Below, piece by piece: positions 1 through 7,872 of a DNA stretch of 38,091 bases. Source of the DNA: an uncultured Oscillospiraceae bacterium (GTDB taxonomy: Bacteria > Bacillota > Clostridia > Oscillospirales > Oscillospiraceae); contig CAKTKU010000019.1 in NCBI GenBank assembly GCA_934572335.1, positions 1 through 38,091 of the forward strand. The letters run 5' to 3'. The notes beneath the pieces were generated by a model. That model searched no databases. It was given only the letters and a program-made list of their open reading frames with translations, and was not told the origin of the DNA. Positions within the stretch are counted from its first letter, which is position 1. Every line of letters starts with the position of its first letter. The translations under genes and the position numbers were made by a program.

Positions 1-66
1 ACTGGACTCGAACCAGTGACCCCCTGCTTGTAAGGCAGGTGCTCTAACCAGCTGAGCTATGCTCCC
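1..66 (-). tRNA. tRNA-Val (anticodon UAC), 3' end cut by window edge
   Basis: Read on the minus strand, the sequence folds as a tRNA from GGGAGCA at position 66: D arm GCTC/GAGC, anticodon arm CCTGC-CTTACAA-GCAGG with anticodon TAC (codon GUA, valine), a five-base variable region, and a T arm ACTGG-TTCGAGT-CCAGT that reaches position 1. The 3' half of the acceptor stem and the discriminator base lie outside the window. A strong promoter stands just upstream. Confidence 0.95.
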
Positions 67-82
67 GCGTGACAGCTCCGTT

Positions 83-111
83 ATAATACTAAAAAAATGC
101 GAAGTTGTCAA
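83..111 (-). promoter_or_regulatory. Promoter of the tRNA-Val gene
   Basis: On the minus strand TTGACA (106-111) and TATTAT (83-88) are separated by 17 bases, and the -10 lies about 17 bases before the first base of the tRNA. This is a near-consensus housekeeping (SigA-type) promoter. Confidence 0.85.
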
Positions 112-160
112 TATCTTATTGAAAATTTTTTAGATAATTTTTTTCGGGCGCGATACGCGC

Positions 161-1060
161 TTATTCGGCAGTGTCCGCCGCGCCCTTGTCCAGATCGTCA
201 ACTATCGCGCGCAGGTCGCTGGGCGTGAAGGAATACGCCGCGTCGCAGAACTGGCAGCTTATGCTGCAATCCCTGCCCTCGGCGATCATCTCCTCAAGCT
301 CATTGCGCTCGACACAGCGCAGCGCCTCCGCCACGCGCTCACGGCTGCAATAGCAGCGGTAGCCCACGGGCACCTCGCCGACGATGTGGTGCTCCAGCCC
401 CTTGAGGACCTGATCGAACACCGCCTCCGCGCCGTCCTCGTCGAGAATGGTGGTGAGCTGGTCCATCATGAAAACGTTGTCCTCCAGCTTGCCGATAAGC
501 TCCTCCGGCGCGCCGGGCATGAGCTGCACAATGAAGCCGCCCGCCGCCTTCACAGTCCTGTCCGTGTCGACCAGTACGCCCAGCGCGCACGCGGAGGGCA
601 CCTGCTCGCTCTCAAGGAGGTACGCCGTCAGATCCTCCGCGATCTCGCCGCTGACAAGCTCGGTCGAGCCGGTGTACGGCTCCTTGAGCCCTATGTCGCG
701 GCTGACGGTCAGCATGCCGTCACGCCCGACAGCGCCGCCGACGTCGAGCTTCCCGTCCGCACGCAGAGGCAGGTCGACCGCGGGATTCGTCACGTACCCG
801 CGCACATACCCCGCCGAGTCCGACACGGCAACGATGCTGCCGATGGGACCGCCGCCGTTTATGCGTATGGTGAGCGTGCCGCGCTCCTCCTTCATCATCT
901 CGCCGAGCATGGACGCGGCGCAGAGCGTCCGCCCAAGAGCCGCGGCCGCAGTGGGGGAGCAGTCGTGTATCTCCCTCGCGCGCTGCACGGTGTCCCGCGC
1001 CGTTATAACCGCCATTTTTATAAAGCCGTCTCCGGCCGTTGCACGTATGATCTTATCCAT
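161..1060 (-). CDS. hslO: Hsp33 redox-regulated chaperone HslO
   Basis: The 299-residue product is a cytoplasmic holdase chaperone that is switched on by oxidation. The N-terminal Hsp33 core runs to about residue 230. The C-terminal zinc redox switch is intact: CYC (C236, C238) and CQFC (C269, C272) supply the four zinc-binding thiolates that form disulfides under oxidative stress. An extra C249 and C265 lie nearby. Length is normal for the family. The ATG at 1060 shares one base with the TGA of the upstream methyltransferase (TGATG), so translation is probably coupled. It is the last gene of a yerC-methyltransferase-hslO operon. No clear intrinsic terminator follows; only a short GCGCG hairpin without a U tract lies near 150-160. 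Confidence 0.97.
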   Translation of the reverse strand: MDKIIRATAGDGFIKMAVITARDTVQRAREIHDCSPTAAAALGRTLCAASMLGEMMKEERGTLTIRINGGGPIGSIVAVSDSAGYVRGYVTNPAVDLPLRADGKLDVGGAVGRDGMLTVSRDIGLKEPYTGSTELVSGEIAEDLTAYLLESEQVPSACALGVLVDTDRTVKAAGGFIVQLMPGAPEELIGKLEDNVFMMDQLTTILDEDGAEAVFDQVLKGLEHHIVGEVPVGYRCYCSRERVAEALRCVERNELEEMIAEGRDCSISCQFCDAAYSFTPSDLRAIVDDLDKGAADTAE

Positions 1061-1791
1061 CAGTCATTCCCTCGCTTTGATATAATGAATTGCCGGCCGG
1101 CCGCACCCTGCGGTCCGTCGCGGCGGAGTGCTGTGTCCGTGAAGCCCTCGCGCTCCATGAGCGTGCGCAGCGCCTCGAACGTATAGACATACTCGGTGTG
1201 CTCCTCGCCGTCGCGCCGCCAGAGCGCGCCCTCGCGCGAGAAGATGTCCATCCCGTAGCTCATGCGCTGTCCGTCCTCGTCCATGTCGGCGCGCCACAGG
1301 CACAGCACATCCTCCTGCTCGTCAACATACACCTGCCCGTCCATGCTCCGGAACCATTCGGGGGAGCGTATGTCGAAGATCAGAAGCCCGCCCGGACGGA
1401 TGAAGAGCCGCAGCCGGTGAAAAAGCTCCGGCAGCTCATCCGGCGGAATGTAGTTCATCCCGTCGAGGGAGCAGTACGCCGCGTCGACCGTGCCGTAAAG
1501 ATCCAGCTCGCCCGCCTCCTGACAGAGAAACAGCGGGGGAGGGACAAGCCCGGCAGCCTTCTCCTGCGCCTGCATGAGCATATCCACCGAGGCATCCACC
1601 GCGATGAGCTCATACCCGCGGCGCACCAGCTCACACGTGAGCGTCCCCGTGCCGCAGCATAAATCGAGCAGAAGGCGGAATTCGCCGCCGCCGCGCCGGA
1701 ACTCCGCCTCATAAAAGTCCGCAAATTCGGCGTATGGCACGTCGCCGGTCAGCCGGTCGTACCATTCCGCCAGAGCCACGTAGCTGCTCAC
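1060..1791 (-). CDS. Class I SAM-dependent methyltransferase
   Basis: The 243-residue soluble protein has the Rossmann methyltransferase fold. Motif I is DLCCGTGTLT (about residues 43-52), the SAM-binding glycine loop; the acidic end of strand beta-2 (VDAS) and a motif near GTVDAAYCSLDGMNY follow in normal order, and a late FDIRSPEWF segment fits strand beta-5. The substrate cannot be told; it resembles the broad Methyltransf_25/11 group often annotated only as class I methyltransferase. Its start overlaps the yerC stop by four bases (ATGA) and its stop overlaps hslO by one base, so the three genes are one transcript. Whether it modifies a small molecule, RNA or protein is unknown. Confidence 0.9.
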   Translation of the reverse strand: MSSYVALAEWYDRLTGDVPYAEFADFYEAEFRRGGGEFRLLLDLCCGTGTLTCELVRRGYELIAVDASVDMLMQAQEKAAGLVPPPLFLCQEAGELDLYGTVDAAYCSLDGMNYIPPDELPELFHRLRLFIRPGGLLIFDIRSPEWFRSMDGQVYVDEQEDVLCLWRADMDEDGQRMSYGMDIFSREGALWRRDGEEHTEYVYTFEALRTLMEREGFTDTALRRDGPQGAAGRQFIISKRGND

Positions 1792-2087
1792 TTGTCCTCG
1801 CCCTTCTTCACGCGGTCGAACACGATGGCGTACCCGCCCTGACCGTACTGGAGCGAGCGGTTGACGCGGCTTATCGTGGCGCTGGAAGCGCCCGTCTCGG
1901 CGAGAATGTCGTTATAGATCATACCGTCGTCGAGACATGAGGCGACCTGATAGCGCTGCTCCATCGCCATCAGCTCCGACATGGTGCACAGATCGTCAAA
2001 AAACTTCATGCACTCGTCCACATTGTGCAGACTGAGTATCGCCTTATACATGTTCTCGTTTCTTGGCTTTTTGGGAAGCTTGTTCAT
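1788..2087 (-). CDS. yerC: YerC/YecD-family TrpR-like transcriptional regulator
   Basis: A 99-residue protein related to TrpR repressors. The helix-turn-helix is at the C-terminal half (ILAETGASSATISRVNRSL), with the conserved FFDDLCT and MEQRYQVA segments before it, as in Bacillus YerC. A longer reading from a GTG at 2105 would start inside the Shine-Dalgarno sequence; AAGGAG followed five bases later by ATG at 2087 sets the start chosen here. It overlaps the methyltransferase start by four bases. YerC proteins are conserved in Firmicutes; a ligand is not established, and tryptophan control should not be assumed from the TrpR relationship. Confidence 0.92.
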   Translation of the reverse strand: MNKLPKKPRNENMYKAILSLHNVDECMKFFDDLCTMSELMAMEQRYQVASCLDDGMIYNDILAETGASSATISRVNRSLQYGQGGYAIVFDRVKKGEDK

Positions 2088-2146
2088 TTCGTTCTCCTTA
2101 ATCACACGTAATTATACATAATGCGGTAAATCCCGTGCTGTTTTTA

Positions 2147-2174
2147 TGTATATATCATACAACAACCTTATCAA
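2147..2174 (-). promoter_or_regulatory. Possible promoter of the yerC operon
   Basis: On the minus strand TTGATA (2169-2174) and TATACA (2147-2152) are 16 bases apart. An isolated TATAAT at 2111-2116 lacks a good -35. The match is weak, so the position is tentative. Confidence 0.3.
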
Positions 2175-2238
2175 AAAGTAAAGGGCTAAAGCGCTAAAGC
2201 GCGCCCGCGCGGACGAAAATATTTTACGCTATTTGTGC

Positions 2239-2267
2239 TTGTAAAAAAGCCGATGTCCATATATAAT
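2239..2267 (+). promoter_or_regulatory. Promoter of the nfeD-SPFH operon
   Basis: TTGTAA (2239-2244) and TATAAT (2262-2267) are 17 bases apart, 55 bases before the nfeD start. Just upstream, GCTAAAGC occurs twice in tandem (2185-2200). Confidence 0.8.
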
Positions 2268-2321
2268 AGAATACAAAGCAACACGCTTGCAAAAGAAAAT
2301 ACCAACAGGAGGTGAAGCGCA

Positions 2322-2774
2322 TTGCTTATAGGGTCAACATTTGTTGTCAACATGGCGGTGGTGTGGCTCGTTGCTATGGTGGTGCTTCTGATCGTTGAGG
2401 CGATAGTGCCGGGGCTGGTGTCGATATGGTTCGCCATCGGCGCGCTCGCCGCGCTCATCGCGGCGCTGCTGAACGCTCCGCTGTGGCTTCAGGTGGTGTG
2501 GTTTCTCGCGGTGTCGGTGGCGACGCTCGTGCTCACCCGCCCGCTGGCACAGCGCTATGTCAATTCCCGCGTGCAGCCGACGAATGCCGACGCGCTCATC
2601 GGGCGCGACTGCGTCGTGACGGAGGACATCGACAACCTCGCCGGAACGGGCGCGGTGAAGATCGGCGGCAAGGTTTGGACCGCGCGCACGGAGGACGAGA
2701 ACGAGAAGTACGCGCAGGGCGACGTTGTCAAAGCCGTGAGAATAGAGGGCGTGAAGCTCATAGTCAGAAAGTAA
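2322..2774 (+). CDS. NfeD family membrane protein
   Basis: The 150-residue protein has two to three hydrophobic helices in its first 75 residues (including a WLVAMVVLLIVEAIVPGL helix and a WLQVVWFLAVSVATLVL helix), then a soluble C-terminal OB-fold domain starting near NADALIGRDCVVTEDI. That is the short NfeD architecture. The start is a TTG at 2322, chosen because a perfect AGGAGG lies nine bases upstream (2307-2312). NfeD proteins are typically paired with SPFH/stomatin proteins and are thought to help organise membrane microdomains; the next gene is exactly such a partner, 52 bases downstream. No protease domain is fused here. Confidence 0.9.
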   Translation: MLIGSTFVVNMAVVWLVAMVVLLIVEAIVPGLVSIWFAIGALAALIAALLNAPLWLQVVWFLAVSVATLVLTRPLAQRYVNSRVQPTNADALIGRDCVVTEDIDNLAGTGAVKIGGKVWTARTEDENEKYAQGDVVKAVRIEGVKLIVRK

Positions 2775-2826
2775 GCAGGCAAAGGAATATGTGCGCCGCG
2801 GACATAAGCGGCAGAACGGAGGAAAA

Positions 2827-3708
2827 ATGATACTCGCAATAATAATCGTACTGCTCATCGCAATACTCATCAGCAATATACGCATTGTCCAGCAGGCGAA
2901 GGCGTATGTGGTGGAGCGCCTCGGCGCGTACAAAACCACGTGGACCGTCGGCATCCACGTCAAGGTGCCGTTCATTGAGCGCGTGGCAAAGGTCGTCACG
3001 CTCAAGGAGCAGGTGGCGGACTTCCCGCCTCAGCCGGTCATCACCAAGGACAACGTCACCATGCAGATCGACACCGTTGTCTACTTCCAGATCACCGACC
3101 CCAAGCTCTATACCTACGGCATCGAGCAGCCCATGTTCGCCATAGAGAACCTCTCCGCCACGACGCTGAGAAACATCATCGGCGACCTCGACCTTGACCA
3201 GTGCCTGACGAGCCGTGACATCATCAACACCAAGATGCGCACCATCCTCGACGAGGCGACCGATCCCTGGGGCATCAAGGTCAACCGTGTTGAGCTGAAG
3301 AACATTCTCCCGCCGAAGGAGATACAGAACGCGATGGAGAAGCAGATGAAGGCCGAGCGCGAGCGCCGCGAGGCGATACTGCGCGCCGAGGGCGAAAAGC
3401 GCGCCGCCATCCTCGAGGCCGAGGGCGAGAAGGAGTCCGCGATACTGCGCGCCGACGCGAAGAAGCAGCAGCAGATACTCGAAGCGCAGGGCGAGGCGGA
3501 GGCTATCCTCACCGTCCAGCGCGCCACGGCAGAGGGCATCAAGCTCATAAACGAGGCCGCCCCGTCCGACGCCGTTCTGCGTTTGAAGGCGCTTGAGTCG
3601 TTCACCGCCGCGGCGGACGGCAAGGCGACGAAGATAATCATCCCCAGCGAGATACAGGGGCTTGCCGGTCTCGCCGAAGGCGTTATCGAGTCCGTCAAGG
3701 AAAAGTGA
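2827..3708 (+). CDS. SPFH/stomatin-like membrane protein (paraslipin/QmcA type)
   Basis: The 293-residue protein begins with one hydrophobic anchor (MILAIIIVLLIAILI), then an SPFH/PHB domain (about residues 20-180, with VERLGAYKTTW and the NILPPKEIQNAME junction), then a charged alanine/glutamate-rich coiled coil with repeats of the type RAEGEKRAAILEAEGEKE, and a C-terminal flotillin-like tail. It resembles QmcA and bacterial stomatins. The ATG at 2827 is used because GGAGG sits four bases before it; a start 36 bases earlier has no ribosome site. It forms an operon with the upstream nfeD-type gene, a pairing widely conserved in bacteria and archaea. Likely role: oligomeric membrane scaffold; a specific process is not known. 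Confidence 0.93.
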   Translation: MILAIIIVLLIAILISNIRIVQQAKAYVVERLGAYKTTWTVGIHVKVPFIERVAKVVTLKEQVADFPPQPVITKDNVTMQIDTVVYFQITDPKLYTYGIEQPMFAIENLSATTLRNIIGDLDLDQCLTSRDIINTKMRTILDEATDPWGIKVNRVELKNILPPKEIQNAMEKQMKAERERREAILRAEGEKRAAILEAEGEKESAILRADAKKQQQILEAQGEAEAILTVQRATAEGIKLINEAAPSDAVLRLKALESFTAAADGKATKIIIPSEIQGLAGLAEGVIESVKEK

Positions 3709-3732
3709 TATAAAACTACGACCAACCAGTGC

Positions 3733-3759
3733 AAACCGGCGGCATTCGCCGCCGGTTTT
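3733..3759 (+). terminator. Hairpin terminator after the SPFH gene
   Basis: An 11-bp perfect stem (3733-3743 with 3748-3758, loop ATTC) ends in a short T tract. Termination may be partial, because no clear promoter stands between it and the hexokinase gene. Confidence 0.7.
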
Positions 3760-3798
3760 GCGCGGTATACGGGAAAGAGAAGAGGTAAGAGGATCAAC

Positions 3799-5076
3799 AT
3801 GAGCAGCCAAAAAGCACTGGATTTCATGGCGCGCCACGGCATGAGCGCGGACATAGACCCGGCGGAGTACGCCGAACTTATGCGGCAGGATATGGAGCGC
3901 GGCCTCAAGGGCGAGAAAAGCTCCATGCCGATGATACCAACCTATATAAGAAATGACGGGCTCATCCCCAAGGGCGTGCCCGCCGCCGTCATCGACGCGG
4001 GCGGCACGAATTTCCGCAGCGGACTCGTCACGTTCACGGACGCGGGCTATGAGCTCAGCGATGTGACAAAGCGCAAGATGCCCGGCACGGACAAAAGCGC
4101 GACGTGGGAGGAGTTCATATCCTTCGCGGCGGACAGCATAATGCCGCTCATGGATAAGACCGACCTCATCGGCTTCTGCTTTTCCTATAATGCCGACATC
4201 ACCCCGGAGATAGACGGGCTTGTCAAGCGTATTGACAAAGAGGTCGTCATCACCGGCTCGTCCGGCAAGCTCGTGGGCGCATCGCTCACGGCGGAGCTGG
4301 AGCGCAGGGGCGTGACAGGCAAGCGCGTTTTCATCCTCAACGACACTGTCGCGGCGCTGCTCGGCTCGTCCTGCACGCTCGACAAGTCGGCGTACAGCGG
4401 CTTCATCGGGCAGATCAGCGGCACGGGGACGAACACCTGCTGCGCCCTGCCGTACCGGCGCATCACAAAGCTGGGACGCGACGAGGACGGGAGCATCCTG
4501 GTCAATCTCGAATCCGGGCTGTATGACGGCATGCCGCAGGGCGATTTTGACGTTATCCTCGACCGCGAGAGCCATAACCCCGGCGAAAAGATAATGGAGA
4601 AGCTCACTGCCGGCGTGTATCTGGGCGAGCTTGGCCGCTTGATGCTCCGCGCTGCGGCGGATGAGGGGCTGCTGAGTGCGGGCTCCGCCGAACGTGTGCG
4701 CGCGCTGGGGAGGATAGACGCCTCGGTCATTGACGCATGGGCGAGCGGGGAACAGCTCGACCTCGCCGCGGACAACGCCGATGACGCGGACTTTGCCCAG
4801 ACGATGAGCCTTGAGCTGTTCCGCCGCAGCGCGCAGTGCATGTGCGCAAACCTCGCGGGCATCATGCTGCTCACCGGCGCGGGCGACGATGCCGCACGCC
4901 CCGTGTGCGTGTGCGCCGAGGGCTCGCTCGTTGACCGCAGCCGCCACTTCCGCCCCATGCTTGAGGAGCTTTTGAACGAGTATGCGGCGGGCAGACTCGG
5001 CAAGCACGCCGTTTTGCGCGTCAGCCGCGAGACCACGCTTCCGGGCTCCGCCGCCGCGGCGCTGCTGAACAGATAA
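3799..5076 (+). CDS. Hexokinase of the eukaryotic (PF00349/PF03727) type
   Basis: The 425-residue protein has the two-lobed hexokinase layout rather than the short ROK or glucokinase layout of most bacteria. Visible motifs in order: phosphate-1 loop DAGGTNFRSG (near residue 66), sugar-binding GFCFSYNADITPE, catalytic aspartate in FILNDTVAALLGSS, a SGTGTN adenosine/phosphate-2 loop, then ESGLYDGMPQGDFD and the highly typical LDRESHNPGEKIMEKL plus GVYLGELGRLML. These last blocks match yeast and mammalian hexokinases closely. Predicted reaction: ATP-dependent 6-phosphorylation of glucose or another hexose in the cytoplasm. AGAGG lies nine bases ahead of the start. The hydroxyacid dehydrogenase follows 16 bases downstream, so they are probably cotranscribed. 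The sugar range cannot be told. Confidence 0.9.
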   Translation: MSSQKALDFMARHGMSADIDPAEYAELMRQDMERGLKGEKSSMPMIPTYIRNDGLIPKGVPAAVIDAGGTNFRSGLVTFTDAGYELSDVTKRKMPGTDKSATWEEFISFAADSIMPLMDKTDLIGFCFSYNADITPEIDGLVKRIDKEVVITGSSGKLVGASLTAELERRGVTGKRVFILNDTVAALLGSSCTLDKSAYSGFIGQISGTGTNTCCALPYRRITKLGRDEDGSILVNLESGLYDGMPQGDFDVILDRESHNPGEKIMEKLTAGVYLGELGRLMLRAAADEGLLSAGSAERVRALGRIDASVIDAWASGEQLDLAADNADDADFAQTMSLELFRRSAQCMCANLAGIMLLTGAGDDAARPVCVCAEGSLVDRSRHFRPMLEELLNEYAAGRLGKHAVLRVSRETTLPGSAAAALLNR

Positions 5077-5092
5077 GCGGAGGCGCACAGCT

Positions 5093-6049
5093 ATGAAGAT
5101 CTGCGTTTTGAACGACAGCTATTTCAACTTCGGCGATCTGAGCTGGGACGCGCTCAATGAGTTCGGCGAGGTCAGCATTTTTCACACCCATGCGGACAGC
5201 ATGGATGAATACAAGCGCCGCGCGCTGGATGCCGACATTATCGTCGGCGACCAGCCCATGCCGCGTGAGCTTATCGCCGCCAGTGAGAGGCTAAAGTATA
5301 TCACGCTGACCGCCACGGGCTTTGACGGGGTCGACACCGCCTTCGCGCGCGAGCGCGGCGTGGCCGTCTCCAATGTCCCCAGCTACGGCACGACCTCCGT
5401 GTCGCAGTTCGCCATTGCGCTGCTGATGGAGGTGTGCTCCCACACGGCGTATTTTGACGGCTGCGTGCGTCAGGGGCGCTGGCGCGAATGCGCCGCGGAG
5501 TGCGCCGGTGAGCACCGGCTCATTGAGCTTGCGGGCAAGACCATGGGTGTTATCGGCTTCGGGCGCATCGGGCGCGCGGTCGGCGCGGTGGCAAAGGCGC
5601 TGGGCATGAACGTCATCGCCTATAACCGCAGCCACTGCCCGGAGGGCGAGGCGATAGCGGAGTATGTCCCGCTGGATGAGCTTTTTGCCCGCGCGGACGT
5701 GATAAGTCTCCACTGCCCGGCGAACGCCGCGACCATCGGCATCATCAACCGTGACAGCATCGCAAAGATGAAGGACGGCGTCATCATCATCAACAACGGC
5801 CGCGGCTCGCTCATCCGCTCGGCTGATCTCGCCGAGGCGCTGGAGAGCGGCAAGGTCTGGGCGGCAGGTCTGGACGTTGTGGAGCATGAGCCTATCCCCG
5901 CGGACGACCCGCTTCTGCGCGCGCCGCGCTGCATCATCACCCCGCATATCAGCTGGCTGCCGAAGGAGAGCCGCCAGCGCATCGTGGACCGCACCGTGGA
6001 GAATATCCGCGCGTTCATCGCCGGTACGCCGCAGAACGTTGTGAACTGA
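5093..6049 (+). CDS. D-isomer-specific 2-hydroxyacid dehydrogenase (hydroxypyruvate/glycerate dehydrogenase-like)
   Basis: The 318-residue NAD(P)-dependent oxidoreductase interconverts a 2-keto acid and a D-2-hydroxy acid. The nucleotide-binding fold carries GVIGFGRIGRAV (GxGxxG) and the catalytic triad is present as Arg in NNGRGSLI, Glu in VVEHEP and His in TPHISW. The best family resemblance is to glycerate dehydrogenase/hydroxypyruvate reductase, which would fit a sugar-acid or glycolytic side role next to hexokinase, but lactate or other 2-keto acids are not excluded. GGAGG is ten bases before the ATG. A strong terminator follows. Confidence 0.9.
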   Translation: MKICVLNDSYFNFGDLSWDALNEFGEVSIFHTHADSMDEYKRRALDADIIVGDQPMPRELIAASERLKYITLTATGFDGVDTAFARERGVAVSNVPSYGTTSVSQFAIALLMEVCSHTAYFDGCVRQGRWRECAAECAGEHRLIELAGKTMGVIGFGRIGRAVGAVAKALGMNVIAYNRSHCPEGEAIAEYVPLDELFARADVISLHCPANAATIGIINRDSIAKMKDGVIIINNGRGSLIRSADLAEALESGKVWAAGLDVVEHEPIPADDPLLRAPRCIITPHISWLPKESRQRIVDRTVENIRAFIAGTPQNVVN

Positions 6050-6067
6050 ATATTGACCTGATATGGA

Positions 6068-6104
6068 CACCGGGCTTTGCAAACCGCAAAGCCCGGTGAA
6101 ATTT
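6068..6104 (+). terminator. Terminator of the hexokinase-dehydrogenase operon
   Basis: A perfect 13-bp stem (6068-6080 with 6086-6098, loop AAACC) is followed by AAATTTTTC. It lies between convergent genes; the U tract favours rightward termination. Confidence 0.85.
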
Positions 6105-6111
6105 TTCTGCG

Positions 6112-6780
6112 TTATTTACCTTTTTTCCGTTCCGACACGGGCAGGGCGTTCGCCGTATAGGTCTCCCACATATTTATGCGGTCCTGCTCGTCGAGATTGC
6201 GTATCACCCGCGCGGGGACGCCCGCGGCGATGCTGTTTGGCGGAATGTCGCGGTTGACGACCGCGCCCGCGGCGATGACGCAGTTCTCGCCGATGGTCAC
6301 GCCGCCGCACACCGTCACGCCGGAGCAGAGCCAGCACCCGTCGCCGATGGTTATGGGCGCGGCGTATTCAAGCCCGTGATGCCCGTCGGGGTAGTCGGCG
6401 GGAAGGCGCTCCTCGGCGAGGTAGGGGTGGTTCGGCGTTGCCAGCGTCACGTTCGCGCCGATCCACACCCCATTGCCGAGCGTTATGGGCGCGACGTCGA
6501 GAAACGTGCAGTTATAATTGATGAAGCACCCGTCGCCGACGTGGATATTCACGCCGTACTCGCAGAAAAACGGCGTAAATACGTCGAGCTTTTTCCCCTT
6601 GACCGACGGTATCAGCGCTTCCAGTGCGCGCCGCTTTGCCTTTTCGCGGCGCAGGGGTATCCTGTTGAGACGCTCGCAGCGGCTCATCCCGTCCGTATGC
6701 CGCCGGTCGATCTCCGCCTCTCCGGGGTTATAGAGCCGTCCTGAGACCATGCGCTCCCATTCGGTGAGCTTGGTGTCCAT
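6112..6780 (-). CDS. Maltose/galactoside O-acetyltransferase-like hexapeptide acetyltransferase
   Basis: The 222-residue protein belongs to the left-handed beta-helix (LbH) acyltransferases. The N-terminal Mac domain (about residues 1-60, WERMVSGRLYNPGEAEI) is that of maltose/galactoside acetyltransferases (Maa, LacA, NodL). Hexapeptide turns follow (INIHVGDGCFINY-like, ITLGNGVWIGANV, ITIGDGCWLCSGVTVCGGV), with the catalytic histidine expected in ATPNHPYL. It should transfer acetyl from acetyl-CoA to a sugar hydroxyl in the cytoplasm. The ATG at 6780 is used because GGAGGG lies six bases upstream; a further ATG 24 bases earlier lacks a site. It lies 36 bases behind the sensor kinase gene but appears to have its own promoter. 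Confidence 0.9.
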   Translation of the reverse strand: MDTKLTEWERMVSGRLYNPGEAEIDRRHTDGMSRCERLNRIPLRREKAKRRALEALIPSVKGKKLDVFTPFFCEYGVNIHVGDGCFINYNCTFLDVAPITLGNGVWIGANVTLATPNHPYLAEERLPADYPDGHHGLEYAAPITIGDGCWLCSGVTVCGGVTIGENCVIAAGAVVNRDIPPNSIAAGVPARVIRNLDEQDRINMWETYTANALPVSERKKGK

Positions 6781-6810
6781 ATTCGTCCCTCCAAATTTCA
6801 TCATGACCGG

Positions 6811-6839
6811 ATTATATCACGAAAGAGAGGAAATATCCA
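6811..6839 (-). promoter_or_regulatory. Promoter of the acetyltransferase gene
   Basis: On the minus strand an extended -10 (TGATATAAT, hexamer 6811-6816) and a TGGATA -35 (6834-6839) are 17 bases apart. It overlaps the end of the sensor kinase gene. Confidence 0.6.
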
Positions 6840-7872
6840 CCGTGTTTTGCACTGTCAGCTCCGGCGCGGGTGCGAACGTGAGCGTGAACACGCTGCCGCG
6901 CCCAAGCTCGCTTGAGACCTCTATTGTGCCGCCGTGCGCCTCGACTATCGCCTTGGCAAGCGGCAGACCCAGCCCGATGCCCGCCGTGTCCTGCGAAAAC
7001 CTGCTGCGGTAAAAGCGCTTGAATATGTGCGGCATATCCTCCGGGTGAATGCCGCTGCCGTCGTCGAGGATGATCACCTGCACCGAGGACGCGGCGCGCC
7101 GCTGCTCGATGCATATAGTGCCGCCGCGGGATGTGTGGTCAAGCGCGTTTTTCACGATGTTGCCCAGCGCCTCTGTCAGCCATTCCCGGTCGCACAGCAG
7201 CGTCAGCGCGCCGTCGCCGGAGAGAATGATATCCTTGCCCTCCTCGGCGAGACGGTATTCAAAGCGCTTTTTCACAGCCTCCGTCAGCTCGCCGATATTT
7301 ACCCTCCGCTTGGAAAATTTCATCGTGCCAGAGTCCAGCTTCGTTATTTTCAGCAGGTTCTGCACAAGTGTCTCTATCCGCTCCAGCTCCCTTTCCGAGA
7401 GGTCGGAAAAGCGCCTCACCGTGTCCTCGTTGTCCGGCTCGCCCTGCATTATGCCCGTGTAGACGTTCAGCGCGGCGAGCGGGGTTTTCAGCTGGTGCGA
7501 AATGTCCGCGATCGTGTCCTTCAAAAAGAGCTTCTGCGCCTGTTCGCGGTCAAGATGCGCATCCAGCACGGCGGAGAGAGTGTTCACCCGGTGGAAGAGG
7601 CGGTTGAGCTCACCCTCGCCGTCGCACTCTATCCGCGCGCTGTGTCCGCCGTATATGTATTCCGTTATCTTCGCCTCGGCGTCCTCTAAAAGCTTGCTAC
7701 GGCGGAGAAGAAAGCCGTATAAAAGCGCACCGACCGCCGCGCACAGTATGACTGCGCCGACGATCGGTATTATCTTTGCCGTGCTCGCCGCGCACACGGC
7801 GATGAACACCGCGAAAGCGGCGGCGACGGTCATGAAAAGCGCCCTGACATCCCGGCTGACAAATATCTTCAT
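6817..7872 (-). CDS. Sensor histidine kinase with short intramembrane-type input, no partner regulator in view
   Basis: The 351-residue protein has two closely spaced transmembrane helices (about residues 12-30 and 34-54) with only a few residues between them, so there is practically no external sensor domain. Then come a HisKA domain with phosphoacceptor H126 in DISHQLKTPLAAL, and a HATPase_c domain with N box LGNIVKNALDH, G1 DDGSGI, F box IFKRFYR and G2 GIGLGLPLAK. All catalytic blocks are intact. Its ATG overlaps the alanine racemase stop (ATGA), so the two are translationally coupled. No response regulator is adjacent; the nearest one (21016-21699) has its own kinase. The kinase is of the VanS/BceS-like small type by layout; a cell envelope signal is an inference only. 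Confidence 0.92.
   Translation of the reverse strand: MKIFVSRDVRALFMTVAAAFAVFIAVCAASTAKIIPIVGAVILCAAVGALLYGFLLRRSKLLEDAEAKITEYIYGGHSARIECDGEGELNRLFHRVNTLSAVLDAHLDREQAQKLFLKDTIADISHQLKTPLAALNVYTGIMQGEPDNEDTVRRFSDLSERELERIETLVQNLLKITKLDSGTMKFSKRRVNIGELTEAVKKRFEYRLAEEGKDIILSGDGALTLLCDREWLTEALGNIVKNALDHTSRGGTICIEQRRAASSVQVIILDDGSGIHPEDMPHIFKRFYRSRFSQDTAGIGLGLPLAKAIVEAHGGTIEVSSELGRGSVFTLTFAPAPELTVQNTVDISSLS

Noticed and set aside
148..160. Short GCGCG-TAT-CGCGC hairpin as the hslO terminator
   Set aside because: In the direction of hslO it is followed by CCGAAAAAAATT, not a U tract; the stem is only five to six pairs and overlaps the gene end.
2764..5088. 774-codon open frame on the minus strand opposite the SPFH and hexokinase genes
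   Set aside because: It is the antisense shadow of two well-recognised genes; high third-position GC removes antisense stops. Low-complexity Arg/Ala/Leu/His composition and no known domain.
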